A stretch of DNA of 64,000 bases, taken from contig NZ_JHXO01000012.1 of assembly GCF_000621705.1 (NCBI RefSeq), forward strand, positions 62,001-126,000, in the 5' to 3' direction. A program made the position numbers and the translations under genes. The notes under the pieces were generated by a model that was not told where the DNA came from, searched no databases, and saw nothing but the letters and a program-made list of their open reading frames with translations. This DNA comes from Prolixibacter bellariivorans ATCC BAA-1284 (GTDB lineage Bacteria > Bacteroidota > Bacteroidia > Bacteroidales > Prolixibacteraceae). This document shows, in pieces, positions 32,260 to 42,296 of this stretch; the first letter of the stretch is position 1, and each line of letters opens with the position of its first letter.

Positions 32260-33390
32260 TTATACTTTCAGGAATATCTTTTTTCGGTACAAAAAATACA
32301 GGAACGCCCACACGCAGGCTACGTACCCGACGGCACCAATAAGCCCCGCGATGTGATGGGGTGTGAGATGCATCAATCCGCCGAAGAAGAAGTTACGCAT
32401 GTTGCCGAAATCGATGATTTTATACTGCACCAAATAAATGGTGATGGGATTCAAGCCGATGACGACAAAGAAGAACGCCCACTTTTTGAAGCCCCACGCG
32501 TCGATGATGAGGTAAAACACGCCCAACAGGATGAGACTCCATCCGCCGGCATAGAGTATGAACGAACTGGTCCACAATTTCTTGATAATGGGAAACCACA
32601 GTCCCCATAATTCACCCAATCCCAGCGAAACAATGCCGGCACCAATCAGGATGAGTCCTTTCCGCAACTTGCTCAAACGAACATCGTCCGAAATAAGCAG
32701 CCGCCCTGCAAACATACCCAGCAACGCTGTGCTAATAGAAGGGATGGTACTCAAAACACCTTCGGCCTCCATCTCCTTCATGTATAACGTACCCGGAATC
32801 AGCAAGCGATCGATAAAGCCATCGAGGTTGCCTTCCGGTGTGAGCACGCCGGCACCGAATCCCGGAACGGGAATGTACAGCATCATGAGGCAATAGGACA
32901 GCAACAGGCCCCAGAACCAGATGATCTGCGTGCGCAGGTTCGTGTTCAGATAGATAATGGCGGCAAAGAACCAGGCAATCCCGATGCGCCCCAGCACACT
33001 CGCCAGACGAAAATGCTCCGCGTCGAGATTGAGGATGCGGTTGTACAGCATCCCGAGGACAATCAACCACATCATCCGTTTAAACGCGTGTTTGTATATA
33101 CTCGCTTTCGAATCACCGCGGGCCAGCCGTTTCCCAAAGGAGAAAGGCATGGAAACACCTGCCAGAAACAGGAAAAGTGGGAATATCAAATCGTAGAACT
33201 GGAATCCCTCCCACTTCACATGGTCCATCTGCCCGTGTAAATAACGGAACAGCGGCCATCCCGTGAGAGTTGCCAGGGCATGTATGACCCGCTGTCCACC
33301 GGTAATCCAAAACATATCGAATCCGCGGAGTGCATCGAGCGACAACAGGCGCTGCCGCTTCGGTGTACCGTTCATCTCTTTCATGTGCAT
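32260..33390 (-). CDS. nagX: NagX-like membrane acyltransferase (heparan-alpha-glucosaminide N-acetyltransferase family)
   Basis: 376 residues with about ten membrane helices. The N-terminus RLLSLDALRGFDMFWITGG and the following FQFYDLIFPLFLFLAGVSMPFS are hallmarks of the DUF5009/HGSNAT-like family, in which a membrane-crossing acetyl transfer acts on glucosamine. NagX genes accompany GlcNAc catabolism in several bacteria. Here the gene lies between two hydrolases of the locus, 19 bases after the GH16-like gene. Possible starts are ATGs at 33390, 33384 and 33375. A role in handling the amino sugar or chito-oligosaccharide at the inner membrane is inferred; the exact reaction in bacteria is not settled. 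Confidence 0.82.
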   Translation of the reverse strand: MHMKEMNGTPKRQRLLSLDALRGFDMFWITGGQRVIHALATLTGWPLFRYLHGQMDHVKWEGFQFYDLIFPLFLFLAGVSMPFSFGKRLARGDSKASIYKHAFKRMMWLIVLGMLYNRILNLDAEHFRLASVLGRIGIAWFFAAIIYLNTNLRTQIIWFWGLLLSYCLMMLYIPVPGFGAGVLTPEGNLDGFIDRLLIPGTLYMKEMEAEGVLSTIPSISTALLGMFAGRLLISDDVRLSKLRKGLILIGAGIVSLGLGELWGLWFPIIKKLWTSSFILYAGGWSLILLGVFYLIIDAWGFKKWAFFFVVIGLNPITIYLVQYKIIDFGNMRNFFFGGLMHLTPHHIAGLIGAVGYVACVWAFLYFLYRKKIFLKV

Positions 33391-33408
33391 AGCGTTTACC
33401 GGTTGGAT

Positions 33409-34161
33409 TTACTTCCGGAATTCGAAGCCGGAGAGGACCATTTCCACCTCTTTGCCATCCGTCGGGGGATTTCCGCGGTACAGCCACAGGTTGATCTTCG
33501 CCGCCTCTTTACCGGGCTTAGGATTATCGACGCCGGTATAGGTCCACTGCGCCATCAGCTGATTCGCCGGAGGGTTATCGCCCACGTTTCCCTGATAACT
33601 GGCAAACACCACACTGTCGGGCTGCCAGTTAAACCAATGCGTCGACTGTTCCCCCGTTTGATCCAGAAAATAGCGGTAATGATTTCCCGGGTTCCACCCC
33701 GGCTGAATGACGAACTGCGAATCTTCGGTAGTATCCTTGGCCCACTTCGAGAACTCGATGTCGATTTCGGAAGTATCATTGGCATACGTGAACAATCCGC
33801 CCACCACATTCTTGTCGAAACCATCCACCCGGCTGGCTACATGAAAGATGTACGTTCCGTAACCATGCGATTCCAGCAGGGAAATCTTGGCACAGTTCCA
33901 ACGTCCGTCGCGGTGGGTAATTTTCAGGTGCAAATTCCCGCCGTCATCAAGCCAAACGTTCTCTTTGGAATCGGAAAAATAGTTGGGACCCGGTCCCTGT
34001 CTGTTGTCTTTGCTGTTCCCTACCCTCCAGTCGTAACCGGAGAAGTGGATGATGCGCGTACCATCGACCACCCGGTCGTTATTTACCGTCTTTTTGGTTT
34101 TGTTCCCGCATCCGGCAAGAAACAGGACAGCTATGACCAGAAAAATCCAGTTAGTCTTCAT
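33409..34161 (-). CDS. GH16-like lipoprotein, copy 1
   Basis: 250 residues. MKTNWIFLVIAVLFLAGC gives a lipobox with Cys18. The mature part has the concanavalin-like GH16 layout: VWLDDGGNLHLKITHRDGRW (about 69-88) and the catalytic signature SEIDIEFSKW at 131-140 (E132, D134, E136). GH16 enzymes cut beta-1,3/1,4-linked glycans such as laminarin, agar or carrageenan; the substrate here is unknown but the locus points to a GlcNAc-containing chain. An ATG three codons upstream (34170) is equally possible. Either start overlaps the end of nagA, indicating coupling. A paralogue lies at 42782-43513. Confidence 0.8.
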   Translation of the reverse strand: MKTNWIFLVIAVLFLAGCGNKTKKTVNNDRVVDGTRIIHFSGYDWRVGNSKDNRQGPGPNYFSDSKENVWLDDGGNLHLKITHRDGRWNCAKISLLESHGYGTYIFHVASRVDGFDKNVVGGLFTYANDTSEIDIEFSKWAKDTTEDSQFVIQPGWNPGNHYRYFLDQTGEQSTHWFNWQPDSVVFASYQGNVGDNPPANQLMAQWTYTGVDNPKPGKEAAKINLWLYRGNPPTDGKEVEMVLSGFEFRK

Positions 34162-35344
34162 CTTTTTCATTTTTTGTTTGGTTAAACACGACCTTCCCGG
34201 CCCGGATGGTCTGTACAATCTCTATCCCCTTTTCGGTCTGTTCGAACAGTACCAGGTTAGCGGGCAAACCCTTGCGGAAAGGTATTTGCGGTTCTCCGTT
34301 CAACAGCTCCATCGGCTTGAGCGAGGCTTTGTTCCAGGCTGCTTCCGGCGAAAGCAACCCCTTTCCAGCCATCTGATTAACGCACCACAGCAGCGATTGC
34401 GCCGAACCGGCCAGCAATTTGGGCTGATCGGCCATGCAAAGGCGGCCTTCCGGGCTGAGGATCACATCTCCGCCGATATGACTATGGTAGTTACCCGGCG
34501 GCAAACCGGCAAAATGTGTACAATCACTTATCAGAATGGAGTTTTCGGGCTTTACCTTGAAAACAACCTTGAGAAAGGATTCAGGCAGGTGAAAACCGTC
34601 GCCAATCACGGTGGTCCACAACGTATCCTGCGCCAACTGCTCCCAAATGTAGTTGGGATGGCGCGGCAACATCAGGTGTGCAGCGTTCCCGAGGTGGGTA
34701 GACAACCGGGCTCCGGCGGCAACCGCTCCGGCAATCTGCTCCGGCGTAGCAGCCGTATGACCAACGGACACCACAACACCGCTTTCACTGCAACGGGTGA
34801 TGAACTCTTCCGACCCTTCCCATTCAGGCGAAAGCGTAATGATTTTAATTCGTCCTTCAGCGGCTTCCTGCCATCGCAGAAACAAGTCCCAGTCGGGTTT
34901 TCGCACCAATTCCGGGTCATGTGCCCCGCGGGCGCCTTCCTCTTTCGAGAGAAACGGTCCTTCGAGATGAATACCGCCAATCGCATCGTTCACTTCCGGG
35001 TAAGCGTGGCAGGCCGATATAATTACTTTCAGCGCTTCAGAAATCGCTTCGGGTGTATTCGTGATCAATGTCGGGAAGAAGGTCGTTACGCCTTGCTCTG
35101 CCAACAACTGAACGGCGCGATATACATCGGACGCCAGCAACGGAGCGGTATTAAAATCGACACCGCCGTAACCGTTCACCTGCAAGTCCACCAAGCCGGG
35201 TGCGATAAAAGGATGCTTCCCCTTTCCTTCCGGAAGTTGAATCACTTCGGCTATCTTTCCGTCACGGATACCGATGTGCACCAGTTTTCCGCTCCGGTAA
35301 TCGAGGCCTTCGAGGTACATGTGGTTGTCGTTTGATTGGTTCAT
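34151..35344 (-). CDS. nagA: N-acetylglucosamine-6-phosphate deacetylase
   Basis: 397 residues of the amidohydrolase family. It removes acetate from GlcNAc-6-phosphate to give glucosamine-6-phosphate for NagB. Seen: FIAPGLVDLQVNGYGGVDFN (about 49-68), GIHLEGPFLS (metal-binding Glu), the HTAATPEQI histidine, LSTHLGNAAH, and ILISDCTHFAGLPPG with the catalytic Asp. Length and motif order are those of NagA. The first metal site has QVNG rather than HxH, as usual for this branch. It lies between the sodium-symporter gene (53 bases) and the GH16-like gene (overlap). Cytosolic. Confidence 0.93.
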   Translation of the reverse strand: MNQSNDNHMYLEGLDYRSGKLVHIGIRDGKIAEVIQLPEGKGKHPFIAPGLVDLQVNGYGGVDFNTAPLLASDVYRAVQLLAEQGVTTFFPTLITNTPEAISEALKVIISACHAYPEVNDAIGGIHLEGPFLSKEEGARGAHDPELVRKPDWDLFLRWQEAAEGRIKIITLSPEWEGSEEFITRCSESGVVVSVGHTAATPEQIAGAVAAGARLSTHLGNAAHLMLPRHPNYIWEQLAQDTLWTTVIGDGFHLPESFLKVVFKVKPENSILISDCTHFAGLPPGNYHSHIGGDVILSPEGRLCMADQPKLLAGSAQSLLWCVNQMAGKGLLSPEAAWNKASLKPMELLNGEPQIPFRKGLPANLVLFEQTEKGIEIVQTIRAGKVVFNQTKNEKDED

Positions 35345-35397
35345 GGTATTATCGTTCGCTACACAGCTGTTTTATCTATCCATTCAATATCACCTGT

Positions 35398-36873
35398 TTA
35401 TTTCGTTTCGTCATTCAATGCCGATAACAGTTCATCTGCCTTCGCTGACTCGTCACCGGGAACCAGAAATCCGGTTACCACATACAATACCAACGAGGTA
35501 AGCATGGGCGTCGCGACTTCTCCCGCCAATGAGAAATCAGGCAGCAATTTCGTGACCACAAAAGCCAGCAATCCACCTAAAATCGACACAATGGCCGCGG
35601 TACTTCCGCTCCGTTTGAACACGGGCAGCAATCCCAAAATCATCGGGATGGCAATCGGTCCTAACAACGAAGCGAACCAGGAAACAATCAGTCCGAATAC
35701 CCCGCCAAAATGCCGCGCGTTCATCGCTACAATGATCGTAAACAAGGTAAACGAAAAGGTCGTAATTCGCGCCATAATTAGCGACTGCTTCGGTGTGAAT
35801 TTCCGGACACGATGAAAGACCACCGGCAAAATATCGCGGGTAATCACCGCCGACACGGTATTGGAATCCGACGAGGTCATCGACAACGTGTTGGCAAACA
35901 TCGAAGCGAGCACCAGCCCGAGCAAACCGGCCGGTAAGAATTTAATCGCCATCATGCCATAGGACAATGTCGGGTCGACCATATCCTTAAAAAAGAGTGG
36001 TGCCGCAAACATCGGAAACAACAGAATCAACGGCCACACAAAATAGAGGACCGACGACAAAATACCGGCTTTCCGGGCCTCGCCTCCCGACGAAGAGGAG
36101 ATGAAACGGGTCGCCAGGTTCCAGGTTCCACCGCTATAGCTGAAGAAATCGATGACCAGCATCGCCAACGCGAACGCCGGCGTGTAGGGATCGTTGAACA
36201 AATGTGAGTTCGCTTCGGGCAACCGGTGCCATAGGGTAAACACGCCGGAAAACCCGTCGCCCAGTTTCCCGAGAATCATCACAAACATGGTGAGTCCGGC
36301 CACCAGCTGAATCATGAACTGGGCAAAGTCGTTCCACACATCGGCCCACAAACCGCCAATCGTTATATAAACCAACGAGACGCCGCCCGCCAGCAAAATC
36401 CCCACCGTGAGCGAAGTGCCGGTAAATACATTCAATAATACAGCGATCGCAGCTAGCTTCCCTCCCACATCGAATACCTTGATAATGGCACCGCTCCAGG
36501 CGATGATTTGCTGCGTTGTCAGGTTATACCGGGCCAGCAGGTACTCCGTCGGCGACTGAATGCCGGTCTTGATGCGTAACTTTGCCCAACGAGGCGCCAC
36601 CCACATGGCAGCCATCAACGTTGCCAAACCGACACCGCATGCCCACCAGATATACAAGGTAAAACCGTGCGTATAGGCAATTCCGGCGTAAGCCACAAAC
36701 ACCGCCCCGCTGTAACCTGACACGTGATGCGAAACACCCGACAGCCACCAGGGCAGTTTACCGCCGGCCGTGAAGAAATCAGCCGAATTTTTCACCTTCC
36801 GGTAAGCGGTGAGGCCGATGACCACCAACACTAAAAAATACATCGCCAAAACGATCCAGTCAATCAATTGCAT
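35398..36873 (-). CDS. Sodium:solute symporter (SSS family)
   Basis: 491 residues with about 13 membrane helices starting MQLIDWIVLAMYFLVLVVIG. Typical SSS marks are FFTAGGKLPWWLSGVSHHVSG (about 34-54) and SMTSSDSNTVSAVITRDI (about 328-345). It should bring a sugar across the inner membrane with Na+. Its place between the esterase and nagA genes points to GlcNAc or a small GlcNAc oligosaccharide as cargo. No PTS or sugar kinase gene is in the locus, so the kinase needed before NagA must lie elsewhere. Confidence 0.88.
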   Translation of the reverse strand: MQLIDWIVLAMYFLVLVVIGLTAYRKVKNSADFFTAGGKLPWWLSGVSHHVSGYSGAVFVAYAGIAYTHGFTLYIWWACGVGLATLMAAMWVAPRWAKLRIKTGIQSPTEYLLARYNLTTQQIIAWSGAIIKVFDVGGKLAAIAVLLNVFTGTSLTVGILLAGGVSLVYITIGGLWADVWNDFAQFMIQLVAGLTMFVMILGKLGDGFSGVFTLWHRLPEANSHLFNDPYTPAFALAMLVIDFFSYSGGTWNLATRFISSSSGGEARKAGILSSVLYFVWPLILLFPMFAAPLFFKDMVDPTLSYGMMAIKFLPAGLLGLVLASMFANTLSMTSSDSNTVSAVITRDILPVVFHRVRKFTPKQSLIMARITTFSFTLFTIIVAMNARHFGGVFGLIVSWFASLLGPIAIPMILGLLPVFKRSGSTAAIVSILGGLLAFVVTKLLPDFSLAGEVATPMLTSLVLYVVTGFLVPGDESAKADELLSALNDETK

Positions 36874-36930
36874 GGGTTAGCCTTTCTGTCTTTATGCTGT
36901 TATGCTTGTTTTTAACTATCGTGAATGAGA

Positions 36931-37785
36931 TTATTTCTTCTCCTGCTTCAGAGAAGTAACCTGAATGAATTTATCGGCGTAGCGTTTTCCCAATATCCGT
37001 TGCGACTTGTTATTGAAATGGATATAATCGGGGTTGCAGGTCAAATCGCTCGTAGGAACCACGTAGCAATTCTTCAAATCATTCGGTACGGTCTTGATAA
37101 TTTCGTTAATCTCCGCCCATCTTTTCGCCCGCAAGGGTGGACGCGTATACGATCCCAGCTCTCCCATGATGATGGGCAGGGAATCATTGCCGATAAATGT
37201 GCGGAAACGGGTCAGCACCGTCTCCACTTTCTTTTTGTATACCGGTATTTTGGCCGGGAAGGCATCGCTTTCGCCCTGGTGCCAGAGTATTCCCTTAACT
37301 TCTCCGTATTTCATCGCCGTTCCGGTCTTATCCCTGAAATTGCTCCAGAGATGGACGCCATTGAATATGGAATCATCCATCCAGTATTGAATGGAACTGC
37401 CCCCCACTGCGGTTGGAACCAGCCCAATGGTGATGGAATCACCCACATGTTTCAGTAATTCGCGTGCAAACGAAAGACCGGAATCCATTCCCGTTACCTT
37501 AGGCTGATACCGATGCAATGGTTCTTTTGCCACCACCCATTTATCCTGAAGGTTCATCGCTAAAATGCGCGAATTCGGAACGGTATCCTGCGGTTCCACG
37601 ACGCCACGTCCCGCCATGTTCGACTGACCGGCCATGATAAAGATCCAAAAGTTCTTCTTCGCAGGCATTTCCCGGGGATACACTACCTTTTTCGGGAAGT
37701 TCGCCCGCCTGTCCTGTGCCATTCCATTCATCCATAAGGCCATTCCGGCCAACAGCAATACCAGGTATCTCTTCATATTTAACAA
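36931..37785 (-). CDS. SASA-type carbohydrate esterase (sialate O-acetylesterase-like)
   Basis: 284 residues with a signal peptide (MKRYLVLLLAGMALWMNGMAQ). The SGNH-like GQSNM motif holds the nucleophile S55; GILWHQGESDA gives the second block and DYIHFNNKSQRILG the Asp-His pair. These enzymes remove O-acetyl groups from sugars in the periplasm. This suggests the target polysaccharide or its oligosaccharides are O-acetylated (inference). The stop of the upstream GH20 gene is only 7 bases before it, so the two are cotranscribed. An ATG at 37776 is an alternative start. Confidence 0.85.
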   Translation of the reverse strand: MLNMKRYLVLLLAGMALWMNGMAQDRRANFPKKVVYPREMPAKKNFWIFIMAGQSNMAGRGVVEPQDTVPNSRILAMNLQDKWVVAKEPLHRYQPKVTGMDSGLSFARELLKHVGDSITIGLVPTAVGGSSIQYWMDDSIFNGVHLWSNFRDKTGTAMKYGEVKGILWHQGESDAFPAKIPVYKKKVETVLTRFRTFIGNDSLPIIMGELGSYTRPPLRAKRWAEINEIIKTVPNDLKNCYVVPTSDLTCNPDYIHFNNKSQRILGKRYADKFIQVTSLKQEKK

Positions 37786-37792
37786 TTTATCG

Positions 37793-39394
37793 TTACCGTA
37801 CGTTTGCTACGGCTTCGTATATGTTTTTTAGTTTTTCGTTCCGGATATGATTCTGTTGTTTGATTTCATCGGGATACAGAAAACCTTTGTTCAGCTCGGC
37901 AAAGCGGGCATTCAGGTCTTTCGATTCATCCAACAGCTTCTTCAGCCTCGGCAATATCACTTTTCCCATCTCCCGGTTGTAATTGTCGGATTCATAAACC
38001 GATTCTACCTGTTTAAAGGCGAGATAAAAGTCCCGCAAATCGAGCATCAGCCGCAAATGAGCAAACTCTTTTTGATGATCGTTCGGAGTCAGCGTTGCCA
38101 TCATTGCTTTGGCCGCGTCAACACTCTTCTTGACGGAGTCAAGCTTCGCCACATCTTCCGGTGTATCCACTTTCACCACATTCGGGGAGACGATCAGTAT
38201 TTTCCAGAGCTTCTCTCCTTCTGCAGCCGTCAAACCAAAGCGGTCCTGCGCATACTGCACCACGAACTTTTCCGGATTGAGTGGTTCAGCCTGCTTCAAC
38301 GACTGTGCATAGGCCGCAACCAGGATGCGGAAACCGGATAACGGATAGACATTGCGAATCGCATGCATGTCGATCACTTCGTAATTCGTGTCCCAGGTAA
38401 AACCATATACGCCCGAAGTGGACCACGAGGTCATGACCATTCCCTGGTAACCGGCTTTGCGGGCATAGGGAATGAAATCGCGCTGATTGTTGAAGTGCTT
38501 TTCCCAATCGGTGGTGTACCAGTTATCGGGATGACTGCGAATGGCCGGCGAACCCCAGAACGTGAGCCCCTGGTCGAGTAACTTGCCAATATCACCGAAG
38601 TGATTGATTTTCCACCCATAGTTCCAATCTACATACACAGTTTGTTTGGGCAGCTGTTTGACGGCTTCAGGGTATTTCAAAACAATATCGGACCAGAGGA
38701 CCGGGATTTTGCCCATTCCTACTACAATCTTGCACATCTCCGCAATGTAATCGGCGAAAAGCTTGCCAGTTCCTTCTTCCGCCGCTTTCGCTGAACAGAC
38801 AGGACAATGCCCCAACAAACGGGTTTCGTCGCCACCAATGTGAATGTATTTCGACTTGTGCAGAGACGCCATGTCTGAAAACAGATCGGTGAACAGCTTC
38901 TTGTCACCTTCTATCTGCGACGGGCATACCTGCGAAATATCCTTTCGTGATTCCCTCAGCTCACTGTATCGCGCATGCCGTAAAATGTATTCCACATGCC
39001 CGAAACACTGCTGCAACGGGATGACATCGATACCCAAACTGTCGCAATAGGCAACAAACGACTTGACCTGCTCACGCGTGTAAGCGTATTTGTTGGAAAT
39101 CGTCGCGTGCTTCTCATACGGATAGGAAGCCTCCCATTCCATCACCAGGGTGTTGATGCCCATCCCGGCCAACTCTTTGGCGAAAGCCTTTAAAGCAGGC
39201 ATGGTCATCACTTCAATTCGCAAATCGATATGAAATCCCCTTATCGGGAACGGTTTAACAGCTTCCGTTTTCGCCTTATCGGCAGGTTTTTGCGTTTCCG
39301 CGAAAGCGAACGCCCCGGGAAAGAATAGAATAATGATGGTCAGCCATGCAAAGAGTGCAGCTGCAGACATTGATTTTTGTTTCAAGCATTTCAT
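37793..39394 (-). CDS. GH20-type beta-hexosaminidase, single-domain form
   Basis: 533 residues with a signal peptide (about 1-31, ending AFAFA). The catalytic barrel begins directly at PIRGFHIDLRIEVMTM (about 50), without the usual N-terminal GH20b domain. KYIHIGGDE at 182-190 carries the catalytic D189-E190 pair. GGDE is followed by CPVC (197-200), a possible disulfide or metal pair. The last about 130 residues are helical. It resembles the HexD-like or non-canonical GH20 branch; substrate and linkage may differ from the other GH20 of the locus. Its gene starts 67 bases after the lyase gene. Confidence 0.85.
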   Translation of the reverse strand: MKCLKQKSMSAAALFAWLTIIILFFPGAFAFAETQKPADKAKTEAVKPFPIRGFHIDLRIEVMTMPALKAFAKELAGMGINTLVMEWEASYPYEKHATISNKYAYTREQVKSFVAYCDSLGIDVIPLQQCFGHVEYILRHARYSELRESRKDISQVCPSQIEGDKKLFTDLFSDMASLHKSKYIHIGGDETRLLGHCPVCSAKAAEEGTGKLFADYIAEMCKIVVGMGKIPVLWSDIVLKYPEAVKQLPKQTVYVDWNYGWKINHFGDIGKLLDQGLTFWGSPAIRSHPDNWYTTDWEKHFNNQRDFIPYARKAGYQGMVMTSWSTSGVYGFTWDTNYEVIDMHAIRNVYPLSGFRILVAAYAQSLKQAEPLNPEKFVVQYAQDRFGLTAAEGEKLWKILIVSPNVVKVDTPEDVAKLDSVKKSVDAAKAMMATLTPNDHQKEFAHLRLMLDLRDFYLAFKQVESVYESDNYNREMGKVILPRLKKLLDESKDLNARFAELNKGFLYPDEIKQQNHIRNEKLKNIYEAVANVR

Positions 39395-39461
39395 CAGTCG
39401 TTGTTTAGTTTCGAATTTTTATGTTTTGGTATTTATCGTTTTCATCAGTGTTTCACGTCGC

Positions 39462-41417
39462 TTAAAAGACAGCCATCCAATCAGACGTTTGATGTCCTTT
39501 GTAGCTAATGGACGAAGCGCCCGATTTCCGGAACAAAATGGTGTCTTTTTCGTCCGAAGGACCTTCAACTGTCAACGCCACGCCATCGGCCAGCAGTTCC
39601 TGTGTCACTTTCCACTCAGATGCATTCTCCTTTACCGGAGCGACCAGCAATACTGAGTGAGTATCAGCACCGGAAGTGGAATATGAAACCACCGGAGCCA
39701 GCCTATCCGTTCCTTCCAGGTTGACATATCCTTTGCCTACGCTCAGATCATCGTACGATTCTGCATTCGCCGGAATGATAGCCATCGGATGGTCGGTTTT
39801 CAGCAACACGCTTTTCCGGGCACCATGGGTTTCCACTTCCACCGGCAACAAATGAAGCAGTAACTCGTAGTTATGTTTTTCCGATGATTTGAAATGATCG
39901 TGAATCAACATGTATTTATTCCGGACAAAGGCCAAATTACGCGTCCATTGTACGTTCGAATTAGTTGGATCGCTGGCCGGGGAAACCATTCTCACTAACT
40001 TATAGTCAGGCTTTTCCTCCCAATCGGTAATCCGGTTATCTGTTTGCCGCTTTCCGGCCCACTGCCGGTCACTTGAAGTCGCAGCATCCTGTTTTCCATC
40101 AATCAGTACGGTGTTATGTGCTCTCGAAGTACGGTACCATTTTACGATCAACGGATTATCGTAGTTGCTGCAGCCGCTGTCAATCAGTACCGGCTCTTTA
40201 CCGTACCAAAGCACAAAGCCCAGTCGCCCGGCATGGTCGTGCGAACCAATTGTCCTGGCCGGATTAGCCAGCAAATACCAGGGCGTTAAACCGGAACCAT
40301 TCGCACGCATTACCCCGATTTGCGTTTCGGGAAGATAATAGGAACCCGGCTTTTTATCCGCGCTCACTTTTTCATTCAGAATTTCACGAATGATGGTCTC
40401 GGTTGGATTTACCGGCATCGGGTAAGAATCATTTACCGGCGGCATAGTGCCATCGGGCTGCGCTACCTCGAAAAGATAGTCGGCCATCTTGTGCAGAAGC
40501 GGCAGTATATTTTTAGGAGGCGTCACGCCATTGTCGCGACACAATAAATACGTATCTCTGAAAATGGACGCTTCGAACGGATAGTATCCAAACATCTGCT
40601 CCACATTCCCGCCATCGGGATAGAAGGCAAAATTGATGTGGTGTTCCAGAATTCGCAGCGCACCGGTTCTCAGCTCTTCGGCTTGTGACAACTCGGGAAA
40701 TAAAGTTCCCAGGTAAATCATTGCCAAAGCTCCGTGCGCCTGGTGATTGAATTCATTGAGCTTCTGTTGACCAAAACCTTCAGCCAAAACAAGGGCATGC
40801 TCCTTCAGCGTATCTTTTATCAATTGCTTATCGGCTATTGACAGGCCTTTCTCCCCCAGGTAATAACACCACGAAAGATGAATGGAACGCCAGGCCACCT
40901 GCATGTCGTACCAGTTGTATTTCGAAGTCGGATGTTCGGTTACCCGCGGATTATCATGTACCCACACGCGAATCAACTTCATCATGTCCTCCAGGTAACT
41001 CTCATCTCCCGACAGGTAATAAAGCCGGGCAAAAGACGGCAGGTAGTAAAAGCGGTTGAGCCACACACTTTTCTCCAGCTCCGTCTTTTCCAGCTTTCCC
41101 CAACCAATGGGATCCCCATATACTCGCTGCAGCAGCCCGTTCCGGATGGCCTTCACGATAACGTGATCATCCTCCGAGTCAATCAACTGCATTTGAATGA
41201 ATTTTCCTCCCTGATCTTTCGGCAGGTAATCGCCAAAATTGTATTTCTTCACGTATGGGTAGAACGGGAATTGCGCTTCCGGCTGTTTATCCTTATCACC
41301 ATTTGCCTTTCGGCTGAAAGCATTGACGGAAGAATTTCCGAATGCCATACTTCCCAACGTGACACCTGCTGTTGCAGCTGTCACATTTTTGATAAATCGT
41401 CTTCGCCTGTTATCCAT
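39462..41417 (-). CDS. Heparinase II/III-like polysaccharide lyase
   Basis: 651 residues. The N-terminus MDNRRRRFIKNVTAATAG looks like a Tat signal (RRxFIK). An alpha-toroid domain (about 100-370, with YNWYDMQVAWRSIHLSWCYY) precedes the beta-sandwich Hepar_II_III domain, where SHDHAGRLGFVLWYGKEPVL near 392-411 and YRTSRAHNTVLIDG hold the conserved His residues. Members cleave uronate-containing chains by beta-elimination. The locus lacks GH88/GH105 unsaturated-uronidase and sulfatase genes, so classical heparin or chondroitin breakdown is unlikely here. It may act on a GlcNAc/uronate exopolysaccharide, or on another linkage (inference). Confidence 0.83.
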   Translation of the reverse strand: MDNRRRRFIKNVTAATAGVTLGSMAFGNSSVNAFSRKANGDKDKQPEAQFPFYPYVKKYNFGDYLPKDQGGKFIQMQLIDSEDDHVIVKAIRNGLLQRVYGDPIGWGKLEKTELEKSVWLNRFYYLPSFARLYYLSGDESYLEDMMKLIRVWVHDNPRVTEHPTSKYNWYDMQVAWRSIHLSWCYYLGEKGLSIADKQLIKDTLKEHALVLAEGFGQQKLNEFNHQAHGALAMIYLGTLFPELSQAEELRTGALRILEHHINFAFYPDGGNVEQMFGYYPFEASIFRDTYLLCRDNGVTPPKNILPLLHKMADYLFEVAQPDGTMPPVNDSYPMPVNPTETIIREILNEKVSADKKPGSYYLPETQIGVMRANGSGLTPWYLLANPARTIGSHDHAGRLGFVLWYGKEPVLIDSGCSNYDNPLIVKWYRTSRAHNTVLIDGKQDAATSSDRQWAGKRQTDNRITDWEEKPDYKLVRMVSPASDPTNSNVQWTRNLAFVRNKYMLIHDHFKSSEKHNYELLLHLLPVEVETHGARKSVLLKTDHPMAIIPANAESYDDLSVGKGYVNLEGTDRLAPVVSYSTSGADTHSVLLVAPVKENASEWKVTQELLADGVALTVEGPSDEKDTILFRKSGASSISYKGHQTSDWMAVF

Positions 41418-41540
41418 ACGACGGATTGAGTCAGTTAAAGCGAACGGATTGGACCCGGCCGCGTATTTATAATTGTATCAGGTTAGTACCTCGTTAGTGG
41501 CTGACAAAGTGAAAACGATTCACTTTCAGCAACTGAATTA

Positions 41541-42296
41541 TCAGTTGTACTGCTGGCCTCCAAACGAATCTTCATCGAAGTAAAACTTACAATGGGTATG
41601 CGTTCGGAGAATCGAAGCAGGACATTCTTCGGTGATCGGACCATTCAGGGTATCATACACCGCCTGACGTTTGGTTTTTCCCGGAACCACACAAAACAAA
41701 TAATCCGCCCGCATCAATGCCGGAATGGTTAATGTTATCGCCTCGGTGGGCACCTCTTCCAATGTGGGGAAACAGCCGTCGTTGACCTGCTGATTCCGGC
41801 AAGCCCAATCGAGTGTCACCCGTTTCACCAGCTTCAAATCGTTGAAATCGGCTACCGGCGGGTCGTTAAAGGCGATGTGTCCGTTCTCGCCAATGCCCAG
41901 GCAAACGATATCGATGGGCGCCTCACTCAGCAACTTCGAATAGCGGGTAATGGTCTCCTCCGGATTGTTTCCATCAAGTAGATGTACTTCCCGAAAGGGT
42001 ACCTGCTGAAATATCTTTTCGTTCAAAAAGCCGGCAAACGAGCGCGAGTCTGTCGAATCCAGCCCAATATATTCATCCATGTGAAAAGCGGTTATCCGCT
42101 GCCAGTCAACTTTTGTAGAGCGAACCAGCGAAGCCAGCGCTTCGTTTTGCGACGGAGCAGCAGCAAATACCATGCGAATGGATTCCTTCTTCTCCAACAA
42201 GGCAACAATTTGCTTCTCTACATCAGCCCCGGCAGCCTGCCCCATCTCTTCCCGTGAAGGATAAACATGCATGTCCAGGTGTTCAAATTTCTTCAT
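41541..42296 (-). CDS. nagB: Glucosamine-6-phosphate deaminase
   Basis: 251 residues. It converts glucosamine-6-phosphate to fructose-6-phosphate and ammonia, linking the locus to glycolysis. Motifs: ITAFHMDEYIGL (about 68-79; Asp of the active site), CLGIGENGHIAFNDP (about 131-145; catalytic Asp/His region) and TLTIPALMRADYLFCVVPG. The length matches the shorter NagB form that lacks the allosteric C-terminal extension of the E. coli enzyme. It leads the lower part of the locus after a gap of 485 bases, so a promoter probably lies upstream. Confidence 0.92.
   Translation of the reverse strand: MKKFEHLDMHVYPSREEMGQAAGADVEKQIVALLEKKESIRMVFAAAPSQNEALASLVRSTKVDWQRITAFHMDEYIGLDSTDSRSFAGFLNEKIFQQVPFREVHLLDGNNPEETITRYSKLLSEAPIDIVCLGIGENGHIAFNDPPVADFNDLKLVKRVTLDWACRNQQVNDGCFPTLEEVPTEAITLTIPALMRADYLFCVVPGKTKRQAVYDTLNGPITEECPASILRTHTHCKFYFDEDSFGGQQYN

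Noticed and set aside
34049-35335. Plus-strand open frame of 428 codons
   Set aside because: Lies antisense to nagA and the GH16-like gene, both of which are clear; composition is a shadow of their codons.
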